Source: a virus. From it: 64,000 nt of DNA. The position numbers and the translations under genes are program-made. Below, piece after piece: positions 26,587-34,136 of the stretch; positions within the stretch are counted from its first letter, which is position 1; each line of letters opens with the position of its first letter. Below the pieces are notes generated by a model. It was not told the DNA's origin, ran no database searches, and was given only the letters and a program-made list of their open reading frames with translations. Location: IMG/VR virus record IMGVR_UViG_3300022074_000015, positions 22,371 through 86,370 of that record; one strand, written 5' to 3'.

Positions 26587-27978
26587 ATGTATATCGGAAG
26601 ACCCCAAAAGACTGGACCCTATATTACACTGGATGATATTTCAAGCCAGTTCAATGGTGTAGATGTAACATTTAATCTTACCACTGGCGGTAGTCCTTTC
26701 TTTGCTGATAATCCATATACAGTATTCTTATCACTAAATGGTGTCATTCAAGAACCAGTTAGTGCTTTTACAATTGTTGGTGATCAGGTTACATTTGCTA
26801 ATCCACCATTATCGAATGCTAATTTCTTTGCCACTGTTCTTGGATCAACATTTAATAGAGAAATAAGAAACGCAACAAGTCTTGCTACTGGTGTTAACGT
26901 AACTGCTGGTGATATTTCTTGTAATGCTCTTTCGTCTTCCGGAACTGTATCTGCTACTTCTTTCGTAGGTGATGGATCTCAACTTAGTGGTATTGATGCC
27001 ACTTCACTTATAGATCAAAACGGCACAGTAAGAGCACAAGCAAATTCTGCTGGTCTTGTCGTTACTGGTATTCTTACTGCCACTCAGTTTGATGGTGTAG
27101 ATGTTACTGCTCTACGTGATAGTGCCGGTGGTAATATTATAGTTCAGGCAAATCCTGGCGGTGTTGTTATTAATGGTATTGCTACAGCAACTACCTTTGT
27201 TGGTAACCTGACAGGTAGTGTAACAGGTAACACCTCTGGAACTGCTGGTGGACTTACGGGTACTCCAAACATCACCGTTGGTTCTGTAACAGCTGCTTCT
27301 GGATCCTTTAGTGGTGATGTCAATATTGGCGGGGTCCTCACTTACGAAGATGTCACTAATATTGATTCTGTTGGACTTATTACCGCCAGAAGTGGTATTC
27401 ATGTTGGAACTGGTGTTACATATACCGAAGACCTTGTTGTTGATGGTGATGCCAGAATCACTGGGATTTTAACAATTGGCACTGGTACGGTTACCATTGA
27501 TGGTAATAATAACTCTGTTAATATTGGTGCTGGCGTAACATTACATACTATTACGTCATCAGTTAATCAATTAGAAGTTACTGGTGTTTCTACCTTTGTA
27601 GGAGTTACTACTTTTGTAAATAGTATATACATTGGTGATACATTAAATGTACCAAATGTTATCATATCCGGTAATACTTTTGGTGAAGATGTAGATACCA
27701 GAAACATAAATGCTTCTGGTATTATTACTGCCACAAATGGATTTAATCTTGGAATTAGTTCTACTGGAACTAGTATAACTAATAGTGGTGCAGTAACTAC
27801 ATTAAACTTTGTCGGTGCTGGTAACAGTATTTCATATGATTCCGGAACAAAAACAGTTGATATTAGTATTTCAAGTGGTTCTGATTCTGGTATTGTAATT
27901 GTTGACGGTGGAGATTTTAATTCATCCAGTTCTATTGCTGGTGCTGGTTCAGAAATAAACGGAGGAGAATTTACCTAA
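26587..27978 (+). CDS. Multi-module fibre protein
   Basis: 463 residues. The N-terminal DDISSQFNG...LSLNGVIQEPVSAF domain (about 15-95) is shared with the 14424 and 11957 products. The shaft is a chain of GxxTATxFxG units, with LTGTPNITVGSVTAASG also in the 6005 product, LTYEDVTNIDSVGLITAR near residue 253, and GTGVTYTEDLVVDGDARITGILTIGTG, which recurs nearly unchanged in the 11957 product. It ends AGSEINGGEFT, and its TAA overlaps the ATG of the next gene. A mosaic long-fibre component; role inferred. Confidence 0.65.
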   Translation: MYIGRPQKTGPYITLDDISSQFNGVDVTFNLTTGGSPFFADNPYTVFLSLNGVIQEPVSAFTIVGDQVTFANPPLSNANFFATVLGSTFNREIRNATSLATGVNVTAGDISCNALSSSGTVSATSFVGDGSQLSGIDATSLIDQNGTVRAQANSAGLVVTGILTATQFDGVDVTALRDSAGGNIIVQANPGGVVINGIATATTFVGNLTGSVTGNTSGTAGGLTGTPNITVGSVTAASGSFSGDVNIGGVLTYEDVTNIDSVGLITARSGIHVGTGVTYTEDLVVDGDARITGILTIGTGTVTIDGNNNSVNIGAGVTLHTITSSVNQLEVTGVSTFVGVTTFVNSIYIGDTLNVPNVIISGNTFGEDVDTRNINASGIITATNGFNLGISSTGTSITNSGAVTTLNFVGAGNSISYDSGTKTVDISISSGSDSGIVIVDGGDFNSSSSIAGAGSEINGGEFT

Positions 27979-30527
27979 TGGGCGTTCCATCTACTCGTAC
28001 ACCTGTAAGAATTGCTAGGGGTACATACGCAAACTTAAACACAGTTGATGCACTTGCTGCTCTGCAAGAAGGCGAGATATGCTTTGCAACTGACCAGGAT
28101 CGACTTTATGTCAAAGAGGGATCTGGACTTACTAGCATCTCTGCATCTTCTACAGCTTCACCAACACCTTCTAACATCACTGCATCCCCTGCTTTTGTTA
28201 GTGGTACTGGTACTCAAGCTGATCCATTTGTGGTTACTAGCACTGCTGTCCCTTTTAGTGGTGGTACTACTGAAAGTGCTCAAGAAATTACACTGACTGG
28301 CACTGCTGGTGACTTTGTTATCTTTACTGACAACAGTGTTTCTGCATCTGGCAATCGTTTTTCTGGACAGGTTGTCGGTAACGTAGATAGCGGTGGTACT
28401 TTTAAGTTCAAACTTAAGTACGAAGATACACCAGGCACTACTGTTAATAATACTACTTACAACGGGTTAGTACAAATTGGTACTGCTCACTTCTCATTTA
28501 CTGTTGTTCAGTCAAATCTGACCGCACTATCTCAATCATCTGCTTCTTCTATTGCTGGAACTGGTGGTGTTGGCAACGTTTTGACTTGCACTCCAGGCAC
28601 TGCAACTGGTGGCACTGGTACAATTACTTATGCTACTAGATGGCAAAGATCTTTTACTGGTATTGATGGATTCTTTGATATTAACGGTGCTACTGGTAAC
28701 ACATATACTCAAACAAACAGTGACGCAGGTTATTACGTCCGTGCTGTTACAACTGCAACAGATGCGTCGCCTTCTGGTCAAGGTGGTCCTTTGACTTTAG
28801 AGCTTCCTAGTGGTGTGTCTGCTCAGGTCCCTACTGGCGCTGCTCCTGTTATTAATAACCTTGTTCTCTCTGAAGATGATACAACTGGTGCCCGTTTTAC
28901 CAGTAAAGTCTTTTCGGCTGACTTTACTATGGGTAACGACGGCACACCTACAAGCCAAAAGTCTGTTAAAGGGACAGTTACTGCTAACTTTGAAAACTTC
29001 CCATCAACTGACTCCGTAAGTAGTACATCTAATAATATACAATATGACCTTTTAGCAAGTAGCAGACAGTACGGAGGTGCTCATACACTATCGTCAACAT
29101 GGTATTCACCACTAGGTATTCTATTACAAGACCTTGGCACATCCCTGAAGGTTGCTTTTTTCCATGCTACCGGTAGTGGTTCTAGTAATAATATTTTTGA
29201 AAAGGAGGTGAATCTTCTAAACGCTAATCTTACACAAGTTGACCAAGTTAATTGGTCTTATTCTGGTGAAGCACGATGGCCTGGAACTTTTACTGCAGGC
29301 GTAGACCCTGATGGCCGTCAATATATTAATTGGCCTCATCATAACAACAACAATTACGGCACAACATTCTATTGGGGTGATTCAAATAACCCTAGATACA
29401 ACCAAAGAGCCTTTGAGTTTACTACTTCAAATGGCACCCATTTTTATATGCCTACAGGTGGTAATTCAAATCGTTTGTACCGTCGTAAGTCAAGCGAGTC
29501 TTCGTATTCTTACAAATATACGTTTACAAGTTCTGGTGACAAATATTACACCGTTGCCTGTGAGTTTAATGGAGATTTGTTCCTAATTTGGTATGATAGT
29601 AGTTACAACTACGTTCGTTGGGACACAATATCTACAACCAGTTCAAGCTTTTCTGGGCAAATTAATGGGAGTAATTATTCGCCAGGTAGCCTCTTTTCAA
29701 CGCCACAGCACGTATTTGTACATAAAAACACCCTTTTTATAGCAGCGGATAGTCAGCTCTTTAAACTCAACAACAATACATGGACTCAACTTACAAGCTC
29801 TAACTTCTCTGGAAACAGTGTTTATGGTACATTTAGCGATGATACTTATATTTACGCCCAATCTAAATCTGGTAATTCTACACAATGGTGGAGAAGTAAC
29901 AATTTAGGAGTTACTTGGGTAGCAGATTTTTCCGGTAATTATTACGGTCCTAGTGCGTACTCTAAACAGGGCGGCCAGGAAGGATTAGGTGGTGTTCGTC
30001 TAAGAGCTTTTGGATGGGATTTTTACCAGAGTCACTATAATTCTAATTGGGGTTATGCGTTCCATTATAGACAATTTAACCAAGTTGTTGTCACATTTGC
30101 CAGCAATAGCCAGTTATCGAGTATAAATATTGGTGACTTCATGCGTGTAAGTGGTGAAACTGATCGTAGAGAATACGCTTATGTTGCTGGTGTGAATGCT
30201 TCTTCTAACCAGCTAACTTTAAATATGAACACGAATCCAACAGCTGGGCAGACAATGGAAACCCTTGCTTCGACTGGATCTTCTAGTGCTACTAAGTATT
30301 TGGTTATCAACTCTACAGGAAATGTCACAGGATATCAAGGTTCTGATCCAGGTTTTGTTGAAATCAGCCCCGGCACAGCAATTGACCTTACTTTCCCAGC
30401 TACATTCCCATCAGGAAATGCTCCTGACGACGAATTTGCTGCAGGCACTGTAATGCAAGTAACGGGTAAGGCTACTAATGCTTCTGCGTCAGATACCTTC
30501 AATAGCAACCAAGTAACACCTTCCTAA
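27978..30527 (+). CDS. Large fibre/adhesin with Ig-like and propeller-like regions
   Basis: 849 residues. Residues about 11-48 (RIARGTYANL...EGEICFATDQDRLYV) match the opening found in phage tropism-determinant and hyaluronidase-type fibres. Around 190-280 there is an Ig-like domain (LTCTPGTATGGTGTITYATRWQRS...DAGYYVRAVT). Residues about 330-740 are Tyr/Trp/Asn-rich strands with an Asp-box-like S-N-N-L-G-V-T-W near 640, suggesting a beta-propeller related to BNR repeats, though the Asp is replaced by Asn. Translationally coupled to the previous gene and followed 1 nt later by an assembly chaperone. Probably a receptor-binding fibre. Confidence 0.6.
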   Translation: MGVPSTRTPVRIARGTYANLNTVDALAALQEGEICFATDQDRLYVKEGSGLTSISASSTASPTPSNITASPAFVSGTGTQADPFVVTSTAVPFSGGTTESAQEITLTGTAGDFVIFTDNSVSASGNRFSGQVVGNVDSGGTFKFKLKYEDTPGTTVNNTTYNGLVQIGTAHFSFTVVQSNLTALSQSSASSIAGTGGVGNVLTCTPGTATGGTGTITYATRWQRSFTGIDGFFDINGATGNTYTQTNSDAGYYVRAVTTATDASPSGQGGPLTLELPSGVSAQVPTGAAPVINNLVLSEDDTTGARFTSKVFSADFTMGNDGTPTSQKSVKGTVTANFENFPSTDSVSSTSNNIQYDLLASSRQYGGAHTLSSTWYSPLGILLQDLGTSLKVAFFHATGSGSSNNIFEKEVNLLNANLTQVDQVNWSYSGEARWPGTFTAGVDPDGRQYINWPHHNNNNYGTTFYWGDSNNPRYNQRAFEFTTSNGTHFYMPTGGNSNRLYRRKSSESSYSYKYTFTSSGDKYYTVACEFNGDLFLIWYDSSYNYVRWDTISTTSSSFSGQINGSNYSPGSLFSTPQHVFVHKNTLFIAADSQLFKLNNNTWTQLTSSNFSGNSVYGTFSDDTYIYAQSKSGNSTQWWRSNNLGVTWVADFSGNYYGPSAYSKQGGQEGLGGVRLRAFGWDFYQSHYNSNWGYAFHYRQFNQVVVTFASNSQLSSINIGDFMRVSGETDRREYAYVAGVNASSNQLTLNMNTNPTAGQTMETLASTGSSSATKYLVINSTGNVTGYQGSDPGFVEISPGTAIDLTFPATFPSGNAPDDEFAAGTVMQVTGKATNASASDTFNSNQVTPS

Positions 30528-30528
30528 T

Positions 30529-30828
30529 ATGGCATTTACTAACTACGAAGATTTTCTTGCTGCCAAGAAAAAAATGGATACTTACGAGATCCGTGTTGCT
30601 GATAATAGCTTGACAGTTGATCAGGCTTATGACAAACTTATAGCAATAGATGTTCGTAAAGAGAGAGACGCAAAACTTGCCGCATCTGATTGGACACAAA
30701 TGGCAGATAGTCCTTTAGCAGCAGACAAAAAAACTGAATGGGCGGCGTACAGAACAAGTCTTCGAGATCTTCCCTCTGCTACTGGATTCCCGCACACACA
30801 TTCCTGGCCTACAGAACCAAGCACTTAA
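30529..30828 (+). CDS. Tail fibre assembly chaperone-like protein
   Basis: 99 residues. The C-terminal half has the signature of the phage tail assembly chaperone family: DVRKERDAKLAASDWTQMAD, then DKKTEWAAYRTSLRDLPS and a FPHTHSWPTEP ending. Proteins of this type are usually encoded directly after the fibre gene they help assemble, and here the 849-residue adhesin gene ends one base upstream. The N-terminal half is more acidic and less typical. It is the last gene of the fibre block. Confidence 0.75.
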   Translation: MAFTNYEDFLAAKKKMDTYEIRVADNSLTVDQAYDKLIAIDVRKERDAKLAASDWTQMADSPLAADKKTEWAAYRTSLRDLPSATGFPHTHSWPTEPST

Positions 30829-30838
30829 TAGATATCTG

Positions 30839-30847
30839 TGCTATAAT
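30839..30847 (+). promoter_or_regulatory. Extended -10 early promoter TGCTATAAT
   Basis: TGC followed by a perfect TATAAT (30842-30847), with the flank TGTGCTATAATATCT repeated at 34331. No good -35 is present, as expected for an extended -10 promoter. It would drive the glutaredoxin gene about 23 nt downstream and the small genes after it. Confidence 0.65.
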
Positions 30848-30869
30848 ATCTGAGTGCGACTAATTCAAT

Positions 30870-31106
30870 ATGAAATTTTTAGTATATTCAAAAGATGGTT
30901 GTCCATATTGCTATAAGGTGACCCAGGTGTTACAATTAACCGGTGAAAAGTATGTCGAGTATAAACTTGGCAGAGATTTTGCTAAGGAAGAATTTTATGA
31001 ACTGTTTGGAGAAGGTTCAACATTTCCACAGATTCTTTGTGATGATAAAAAATTAGGAGGATGCGTTGACACCATTCAGTTTCTCAGAGAAAAAAAAGTT
31101 ATCTGA
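30870..31106 (+). CDS. Glutaredoxin
   Basis: 78 residues, the size of T4-phage and bacterial mini-glutaredoxins. The redox motif CPYC is at residues 11-14, the cis-Pro is in TFPQILCDD and the GG motif in KLGGCVD, all expected for a glutathione-dependent thiol reductase. T4-like phages use such proteins as electron donors to ribonucleotide reductase, so a role in nucleotide synthesis is likely. It is the first gene after an extended -10 early promoter. The gene at 31066 begins inside its 3' end. Confidence 0.9.
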   Translation: MKFLVYSKDGCPYCYKVTQVLQLTGEKYVEYKLGRDFAKEEFYELFGEGSTFPQILCDDKKLGGCVDTIQFLREKKVI

Positions 31107-31287
31107 TCGGGGCATAAATAAAATCAGTAACCGTGAAGTAAATCGCGGAGTTGATCTTATACTTAATGGAGGAAAGAAGAAGCAATCTAAACCATTCCAC
31201 ATAATCTTTGAAAAGATGGTTTGCTTCTTTAAAAGGGAAGTAACTATCTACTTTGAGTTTTCCTTAGAGACTAGGAAAAAAAGTTAG
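31066..31287 (+). CDS. Small basic conserved phage protein, TTG start inside glutaredoxin gene
   Basis: 73 residues. The only start codon in frame before the conserved region is TTG at 31066, and it is preceded by a full AGGAGG (31055-31060) 5 nt upstream, both lying within the glutaredoxin gene in another frame. The conserved body (NKISNREVNRGVDLILNGGKKKQSKPFHIIFEKMVCFFKREV) resembles a small protein of cyanophages whose function is unknown to me. It is basic and aromatic at the C-terminus. A CATAAATA site lies inside its coding region. Confidence 0.6.
   Translation: MTPFSFSEKKKLSDRGINKISNREVNRGVDLILNGGKKKQSKPFHIIFEKMVCFFKREVTIYFEFSLETRKKS
31113..31120 (+). promoter_or_regulatory. Possible late promoter CATAAATA
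   Basis: CATAAATA just after the glutaredoxin stop, inside the 31066 gene. It could drive the 31306 gene and gp-like genes after it late in infection, but chance occurrence in AT-rich DNA is possible. Confidence 0.3.
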
Positions 31288-31305
31288 TTCCCAGAGGTAA
31301 GAACA

Positions 31306-31536
31306 ATGTTAGCAGTAAGTTTAGTCTTCGGTTCATTTTTGACGATTCTGTTTCTTGTAGTGGGATTGATAGGAGGTTGGACTGCTAGAGAGTATATGAT
31401 GAACTATCGGGAAGTACCCAGACCTCACCCCGAGATGTTTGATAATCAGGGTAACCTGATTCCTGATGAGGTTATTGCATTTAATTTTGAAAACTATTAT
31501 GACGACAGCGAAGAAAGCGACGACAACGAGAGCTAA
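31306..31536 (+). CDS. Small single-pass membrane protein with acidic tail
   Basis: 76 residues. Residues 4-26 (SLVFGSFLTILFLVVGLIGGW) form one clear transmembrane helix, followed by AREYMMNYREVPRPHPEMF and a strongly acidic C-terminus (DDSEESDDNES). The form suggests an inner-membrane protein with a short exported N-terminus and cytoplasmic tail, or the reverse. A GAGGTAAG site precedes the ATG. The next gene starts within its 3' end. The function is unknown; similar small membrane proteins are common in cyanophages near these loci. Confidence 0.65.
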   Translation: MLAVSLVFGSFLTILFLVVGLIGGWTAREYMMNYREVPRPHPEMFDNQGNLIPDEVIAFNFENYYDDSEESDDNES

Positions 31537-32113
31537 AAAACCTACCACTACCCGTAAGAAAGCAGTACCTGCTTCACCTATTCCAGATCTACCCAGAAAT
31601 CCATTTATTTACGAGGTTCTGGATGTAATTTCAAAGCAACGTAGTAAGGTGAAAAAGATTGAGGCACTCAAAAAGTATGAAGCACCAGTTCTGAAAGCAC
31701 TATTCATCTGGAATTTTGATGAAAGTATAATTTCGGCACTTCCTGAGGGTGATGTTCCATATGCGGCACTTGATAAAGAAAGTGGATTTGGTGGAACTCT
31801 ATCAGAAAAGATCGCTGATGCAGTCAATAAAATGGAAGAATTAGATACTCGATCTCTTGGTGCTAATGATCAGGGGAAGACCACCATTCGTGCTGAGTAT
31901 AAGAAATTTTATAACTTTATCAAAGGTGGTAATGATTCTCTAAGCATGTTGCGTAGAGAGACCATGTTTATTAATGTTCTTTCTGGACTTCATCCTCTTG
32001 AAGCAGAAATTCTTTGCCTCTGTAAGGATAAGAAGTTAGATACAAAATACAGTCTCACAAAAGAGATTGTTGCTGAAGCATACACTGACATCAACTGGGG
32101 AGGACGTTCCTAA
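31499..32113 (+). CDS. Conserved T4-like phage protein (DUF6433-like), unknown function
   Basis: 204 residues from the ATG at 31499, overlapping the previous gene by 38 nt. The N-terminus is a Thr/Lys/Ala-rich basic tail (MTTAKKATTTRAKKPTTTRK) that could bind nucleic acid. The body, with NPFIYEVLDVISKQRSKVKKIEALKKYE, KKFYNFIKGGNDSLSMLRRETMFINVLSGLHPLEAEILCL and a C-terminal DINWGG, is a family I recognise as conserved in T4-like phages without a proven role. Mostly helical. The DUF number is given from memory. An earlier in-frame start at 31466 is less likely because the basic tail begins naturally at MTT. Confidence 0.6.
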   Translation: MTTAKKATTTRAKKPTTTRKKAVPASPIPDLPRNPFIYEVLDVISKQRSKVKKIEALKKYEAPVLKALFIWNFDESIISALPEGDVPYAALDKESGFGGTLSEKIADAVNKMEELDTRSLGANDQGKTTIRAEYKKFYNFIKGGNDSLSMLRRETMFINVLSGLHPLEAEILCLCKDKKLDTKYSLTKEIVAEAYTDINWGGRS

Positions 32114-32117
32114 GATT

Positions 32118-32372
32118 ATGAAAATTATCCATGAAAATTGTGATCAAGAATTGGCAAACGATAAGACACTGCCAAACAATGCATTTATAATTGAATATAA
32201 AGTTGATGACGTATCCTACTATGACATTGTTGTAGCAGCAAAGCAGTCAGAAATATTCGACCACTATTATGATAAGTATAAGAGTGGTTTCATTACCATG
32301 AAGCAAGCAGAAGGTAGAATTAGTCCTAAACTTTGGGGCAACGAGCCTCCAAAAAGCAAAAAGAAAAAATGA
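32118..32372 (+). CDS. Small conserved phage protein
   Basis: 84 residues from ATG 32118, 4 nt after the previous stop. The sequence includes NNAFIIEYKVDDVSYYDIVVAAKQSEIFDHYYDKY and ends with a basic tail (PKSKKKK). It is conserved in form with small proteins next to the 31499 homologue in other cyanophages, as far as I recall, but no function is known. Its stop overlaps the ATG of the oxygenase-like gene at 32369, so translation is coupled. Confidence 0.55.
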   Translation: MKIIHENCDQELANDKTLPNNAFIIEYKVDDVSYYDIVVAAKQSEIFDHYYDKYKSGFITMKQAEGRISPKLWGNEPPKSKKKK

Positions 32373-32908
32373 TTGATGTAATATCCATCAAAGATTTCTA
32401 CCATCCTGATAAAGACCAGAAAGAATCAGTAATTAGTGTCTTAGAACAGAATCGTAAATATGCTAATTATGATTTAGGATTTAATTTTCCTATTATAGAT
32501 ACCAAAGATTTATTTTTTGCCAACTTATATGATCAATTTTTTCTAAAATGTCAGTCTATTTTTGGTAATTTTAAATTATCACTTAGAAATAGTAGAACAT
32601 GTTATTGTTACCTTGATCGAAAAAAGTATTATTTACCATCAGTATACCATAATCATATTTCAACCTCTACGATTAACGGAGTTTACTACTTAGATGTAGG
32701 TGAGGGTGATGGTATTTCTTTCATAGATGATGAATATGATAAAGAAGAAGTTTATAATGTATCCACAGGTGAATTATTAATCTTTGCGAATCATTTGGTT
32801 CATAAACCAAATAGACCAACTCACGACGGAATTAGATACTCATTGAACATGGAAATAAAGACTGATGAGTCTGCGGAAGAAATTTTTAGTAGGGATAGGT
32901 CTATATAA
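32369..32908 (+). CDS. Putative 2OG-Fe(II) oxygenase-like protein (H-x-H variant)
   Basis: 179 residues. The C-terminal half follows the same plan as the 24241 product: SVYHNHISTSTINGVYYL with H94 and H96, GELLIFANHLVHKPN with distal H145 (second His of the motif), and the GIRYSLNMEI strand carrying the probable 2OG-binding Arg. This is the pattern of the 2OG-FeII_Oxy_5 family with His in place of Asp. The N-terminal part is unassigned. Substrate unknown. It ends the operon that began with glutaredoxin. Confidence 0.65.
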   Translation: MIDVISIKDFYHPDKDQKESVISVLEQNRKYANYDLGFNFPIIDTKDLFFANLYDQFFLKCQSIFGNFKLSLRNSRTCYCYLDRKKYYLPSVYHNHISTSTINGVYYLDVGEGDGISFIDDEYDKEEVYNVSTGELLIFANHLVHKPNRPTHDGIRYSLNMEIKTDESAEEIFSRDRSI

Positions 32909-33019
32909 CCATCTCAAATCAAAATTGAGAAGTAATTTCCAAAATCGGCGGAAAAAAAATCGCCAAAATTTTTTGATTTCTAAGATTTTATAAAATTGTA
33001 ACACAAGTTACATAACTAC
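32909..33019. other. Intergenic region with three inverted repeats
   Basis: This 159-nt gap before the micro-gene cluster has no ORF. It holds TCTCAA/TTGAGA around 32913-32931, GGCG/CGCC around 32946-32967 with an A-rich loop and a T-run ten bases later (a weak terminator candidate), and a perfect TGTAAC-acaa-GTTACA at about 32997-33012 directly before the early promoter, which could be an operator. Confidence 0.4.
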
Positions 33020-33048
33020 TTGACTACATAGAGTATAGGAGTTATACT
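33020..33048 (+). promoter_or_regulatory. Early promoter TTGACT-17-TATACT
   Basis: TTGACT at 33020-33025, a 17-nt spacer and TATACT at 33043-33048. It lies 20 nt before the ATG at 33068 and opens the micro-gene cluster, which ends at the terminator at 33971. Confidence 0.75.
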
Positions 33049-33067
33049 ACTCTAGTACGTTCATCCC

Positions 33068-33268
33068 ATGCTCAGCATACTGCTGGCATTAACCCTTGCC
33101 CATCATAATGATGCGTCACCTTACGGGTGGCACATAAGTTGTGAAAGGTTTCTACAGAGAAGAATTGAAATCCTTATGGATGACAATTTTGATCGAAGAA
33201 CTAAGTATAACTTAATAAGTTATCTTAGATCGAAGTTAGAAGGTCAATGCAATCAGACGCTGACATAG
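33068..33268 (+). CDS. Small protein with hydrophobic N-terminus
   Basis: 66 residues. The start MLSILLALTLAHHNDASPYGW looks like a short signal peptide or membrane anchor, followed by a mature region with two Cys (HISCERFLQ and EGQCNQT) that could form a disulfide. The start context CGTTCATCCCATG is repeated exactly at the next gene (33294-33306). It is the first gene after the 33020 promoter. I recall similar small proteins in cyanophages; the function is unknown. An exported or periplasmic location is inferred. Confidence 0.6.
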   Translation: MLSILLALTLAHHNDASPYGWHISCERFLQRRIEILMDDNFDRRTKYNLISYLRSKLEGQCNQTLT

Positions 33269-33303
33269 GACGCAAGTAAGTCGCGGAACGGAGCGTTCAT
33301 CCC

Positions 33304-33465
33304 ATGTTTGAATTTTTACTTTACTCTGGTATTCACTGCACCGATGCTAAGGATATGATCCGACGTATTAATGCGAATAAAAGTGTAGATGTTATTATCA
33401 GAACTGAGGTGATTGAGACCATAAAGGGATCAACACCTGAGTGTAAATGGGACGCAAACGACTGA
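33304..33465 (+). CDS. Small conserved cyanophage protein
   Basis: 53 residues: MFEFLLYSGIHCTDAKDMIRR at the start and STPECKWDAND at the end, a pair of landmarks I recognise from small proteins in cyanophages and cyanobacteria. Two Cys are present. The 13-nt start context CGTTCATCCCATG is identical to that of the previous gene, and no Shine-Dalgarno sequence is evident. The upstream stretch GGACGCAAGTAAGTCGCGGAACGGAG is unusually GC-rich for this genome, and GGACGCAA recurs at the end of this gene. Function unknown. Confidence 0.6.
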   Translation: MFEFLLYSGIHCTDAKDMIRRINANKSVDVIIRTEVIETIKGSTPECKWDAND

Positions 33466-33534
33466 AGGAACGGGAAACTCGGATCACCCGAAAGGGTTAA
33501 AGGAGAAAAATCACCCAACTTCAGGAGTAAACAA

Positions 33535-33702
33535 ATGAACACACTCACTCTCATCAAAAAGCAAATCGATAAGCAGTCTGCCCTGCGCGATGCACAACTT
33601 ACTCACACTGCATATCGTGGTGTTAAGTATAATGCTAATCGTGTAGAGTCCAAAGAGACTCACGGCACCTTCTGCTATCGTGGTCGTACTTACACCAAAT
33701 GA
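33535..33702 (+). CDS. DUF4278-like micro-protein
   Basis: 55 residues. HTAYRGVKYNANRV and FCYRGRTYTK are two copies of the YRGxxY motif that marks the DUF4278 family, known from cyanobacteria and their phages and of unknown function. The protein is basic. A CAGGAG site lies 7 nt before the ATG. Codon choice is somewhat more GC-rich than in the structural genes. It is part of a run of five micro-genes on one early transcript. Confidence 0.65.
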   Translation: MNTLTLIKKQIDKQSALRDAQLTHTAYRGVKYNANRVESKETHGTFCYRGRTYTK

Positions 33703-33709
33703 GGCAATC

Positions 33710-33805
33710 ATGGAAGCACTACAAATCACAAGTGTAATCACATTGGCATGTATTGCTGGAATGTCTTTAATCTATGGTGAAATCCTTCTACTACAAAAAG
33801 GTTGA
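33710..33805 (+). CDS. Possible 31-residue single-pass membrane peptide
   Basis: 31 residues. After MEALQITS comes a hydrophobic stretch of about 18 residues (VITLACIAGMSLIYGEIL) sufficient for one membrane helix, then LLQKG. It lies 7 nt after the previous stop and 10 nt before the next start, in line with a compact operon. The length makes the call uncertain, but the spacing, the membrane helix and the continuous operon support it. Function unknown. Confidence 0.4.
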   Translation: MEALQITSVITLACIAGMSLIYGEILLLQKG

Positions 33806-33815
33806 GGGATATTAA

Positions 33816-33980
33816 ATGCTGAAGATCAAACTTTATTATGATCTTCCAGAATACGATCCAGAGATTCACGAGCCTGATAGGGTCTTTAGACTACTAACAT
33901 ATCGTGGAGTGACATATGCTAAATGGGTTTTTCTTAAATCCAGAGGCATTCAAAATTGGAAAGTTTTCAAGAGAGGTTAA
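33816..33980 (+). CDS. DUF4278-like micro-protein, second copy
   Basis: 54 residues. The central LLTYRGVTYAKW contains the YRGxxY motif also found twice in the 33535 product, so the two are probably related. The start MLKIKLYYDLPEYDPEIHEPDRVF is acidic and the end WKVFKRG basic. A GAGGGATATTAA precedes the ATG. The last codons and stop form the left arm of the intrinsic terminator at 33971, so the gene closes the early transcript. Function unknown. Confidence 0.6.
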   Translation: MLKIKLYYDLPEYDPEIHEPDRVFRLLTYRGVTYAKWVFLKSRGIQNWKVFKRG

Positions 33981-33998
33981 GAAACCTCTCTTTTTTTT
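33971..33998 (+). terminator. Intrinsic terminator of the micro-gene operon
   Basis: Perfect 8-bp stem GAGAGGTT (33971-33978) / AACCTCTC (33983-33990), AAGA loop, followed by eight T (33991-33998). The left arm contains the end of the 33816 gene. Confidence 0.9.
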
Positions 33999-34032
33999 GT
34001 CTTTATGTAACAACTATACAAATGTTAGTGAA

Positions 34033-34051
34033 TTAACACAAACAGTGTTAA
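34033..34051. repeat. Perfect inverted repeat TTAACAC-N5-GTGTTAA
   Basis: TTAACAC (34033-34039), AAACA, GTGTTAA (34045-34051). No T-run follows, so it is more likely an operator or a 5' hairpin for the 34137 gene than a terminator. Its form is like the TGTAAC-GTTACA repeat before the 33020 promoter. Confidence 0.4.
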
Positions 34052-34136
34052 ATATTACAGAATTAAGGAATTCGCTTATGTTTTGAAATTTCTGCCATAT
34101 TATATTTACATTATTTCAAAAATGCGTGGAGGTTTG

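Noticed and set aside
27978-30527. Diversity-generating retroelement target (tropism-determinant-like head)
   Set aside because: No reverse transcriptase, template repeat or matching variable repeat is visible in the window.
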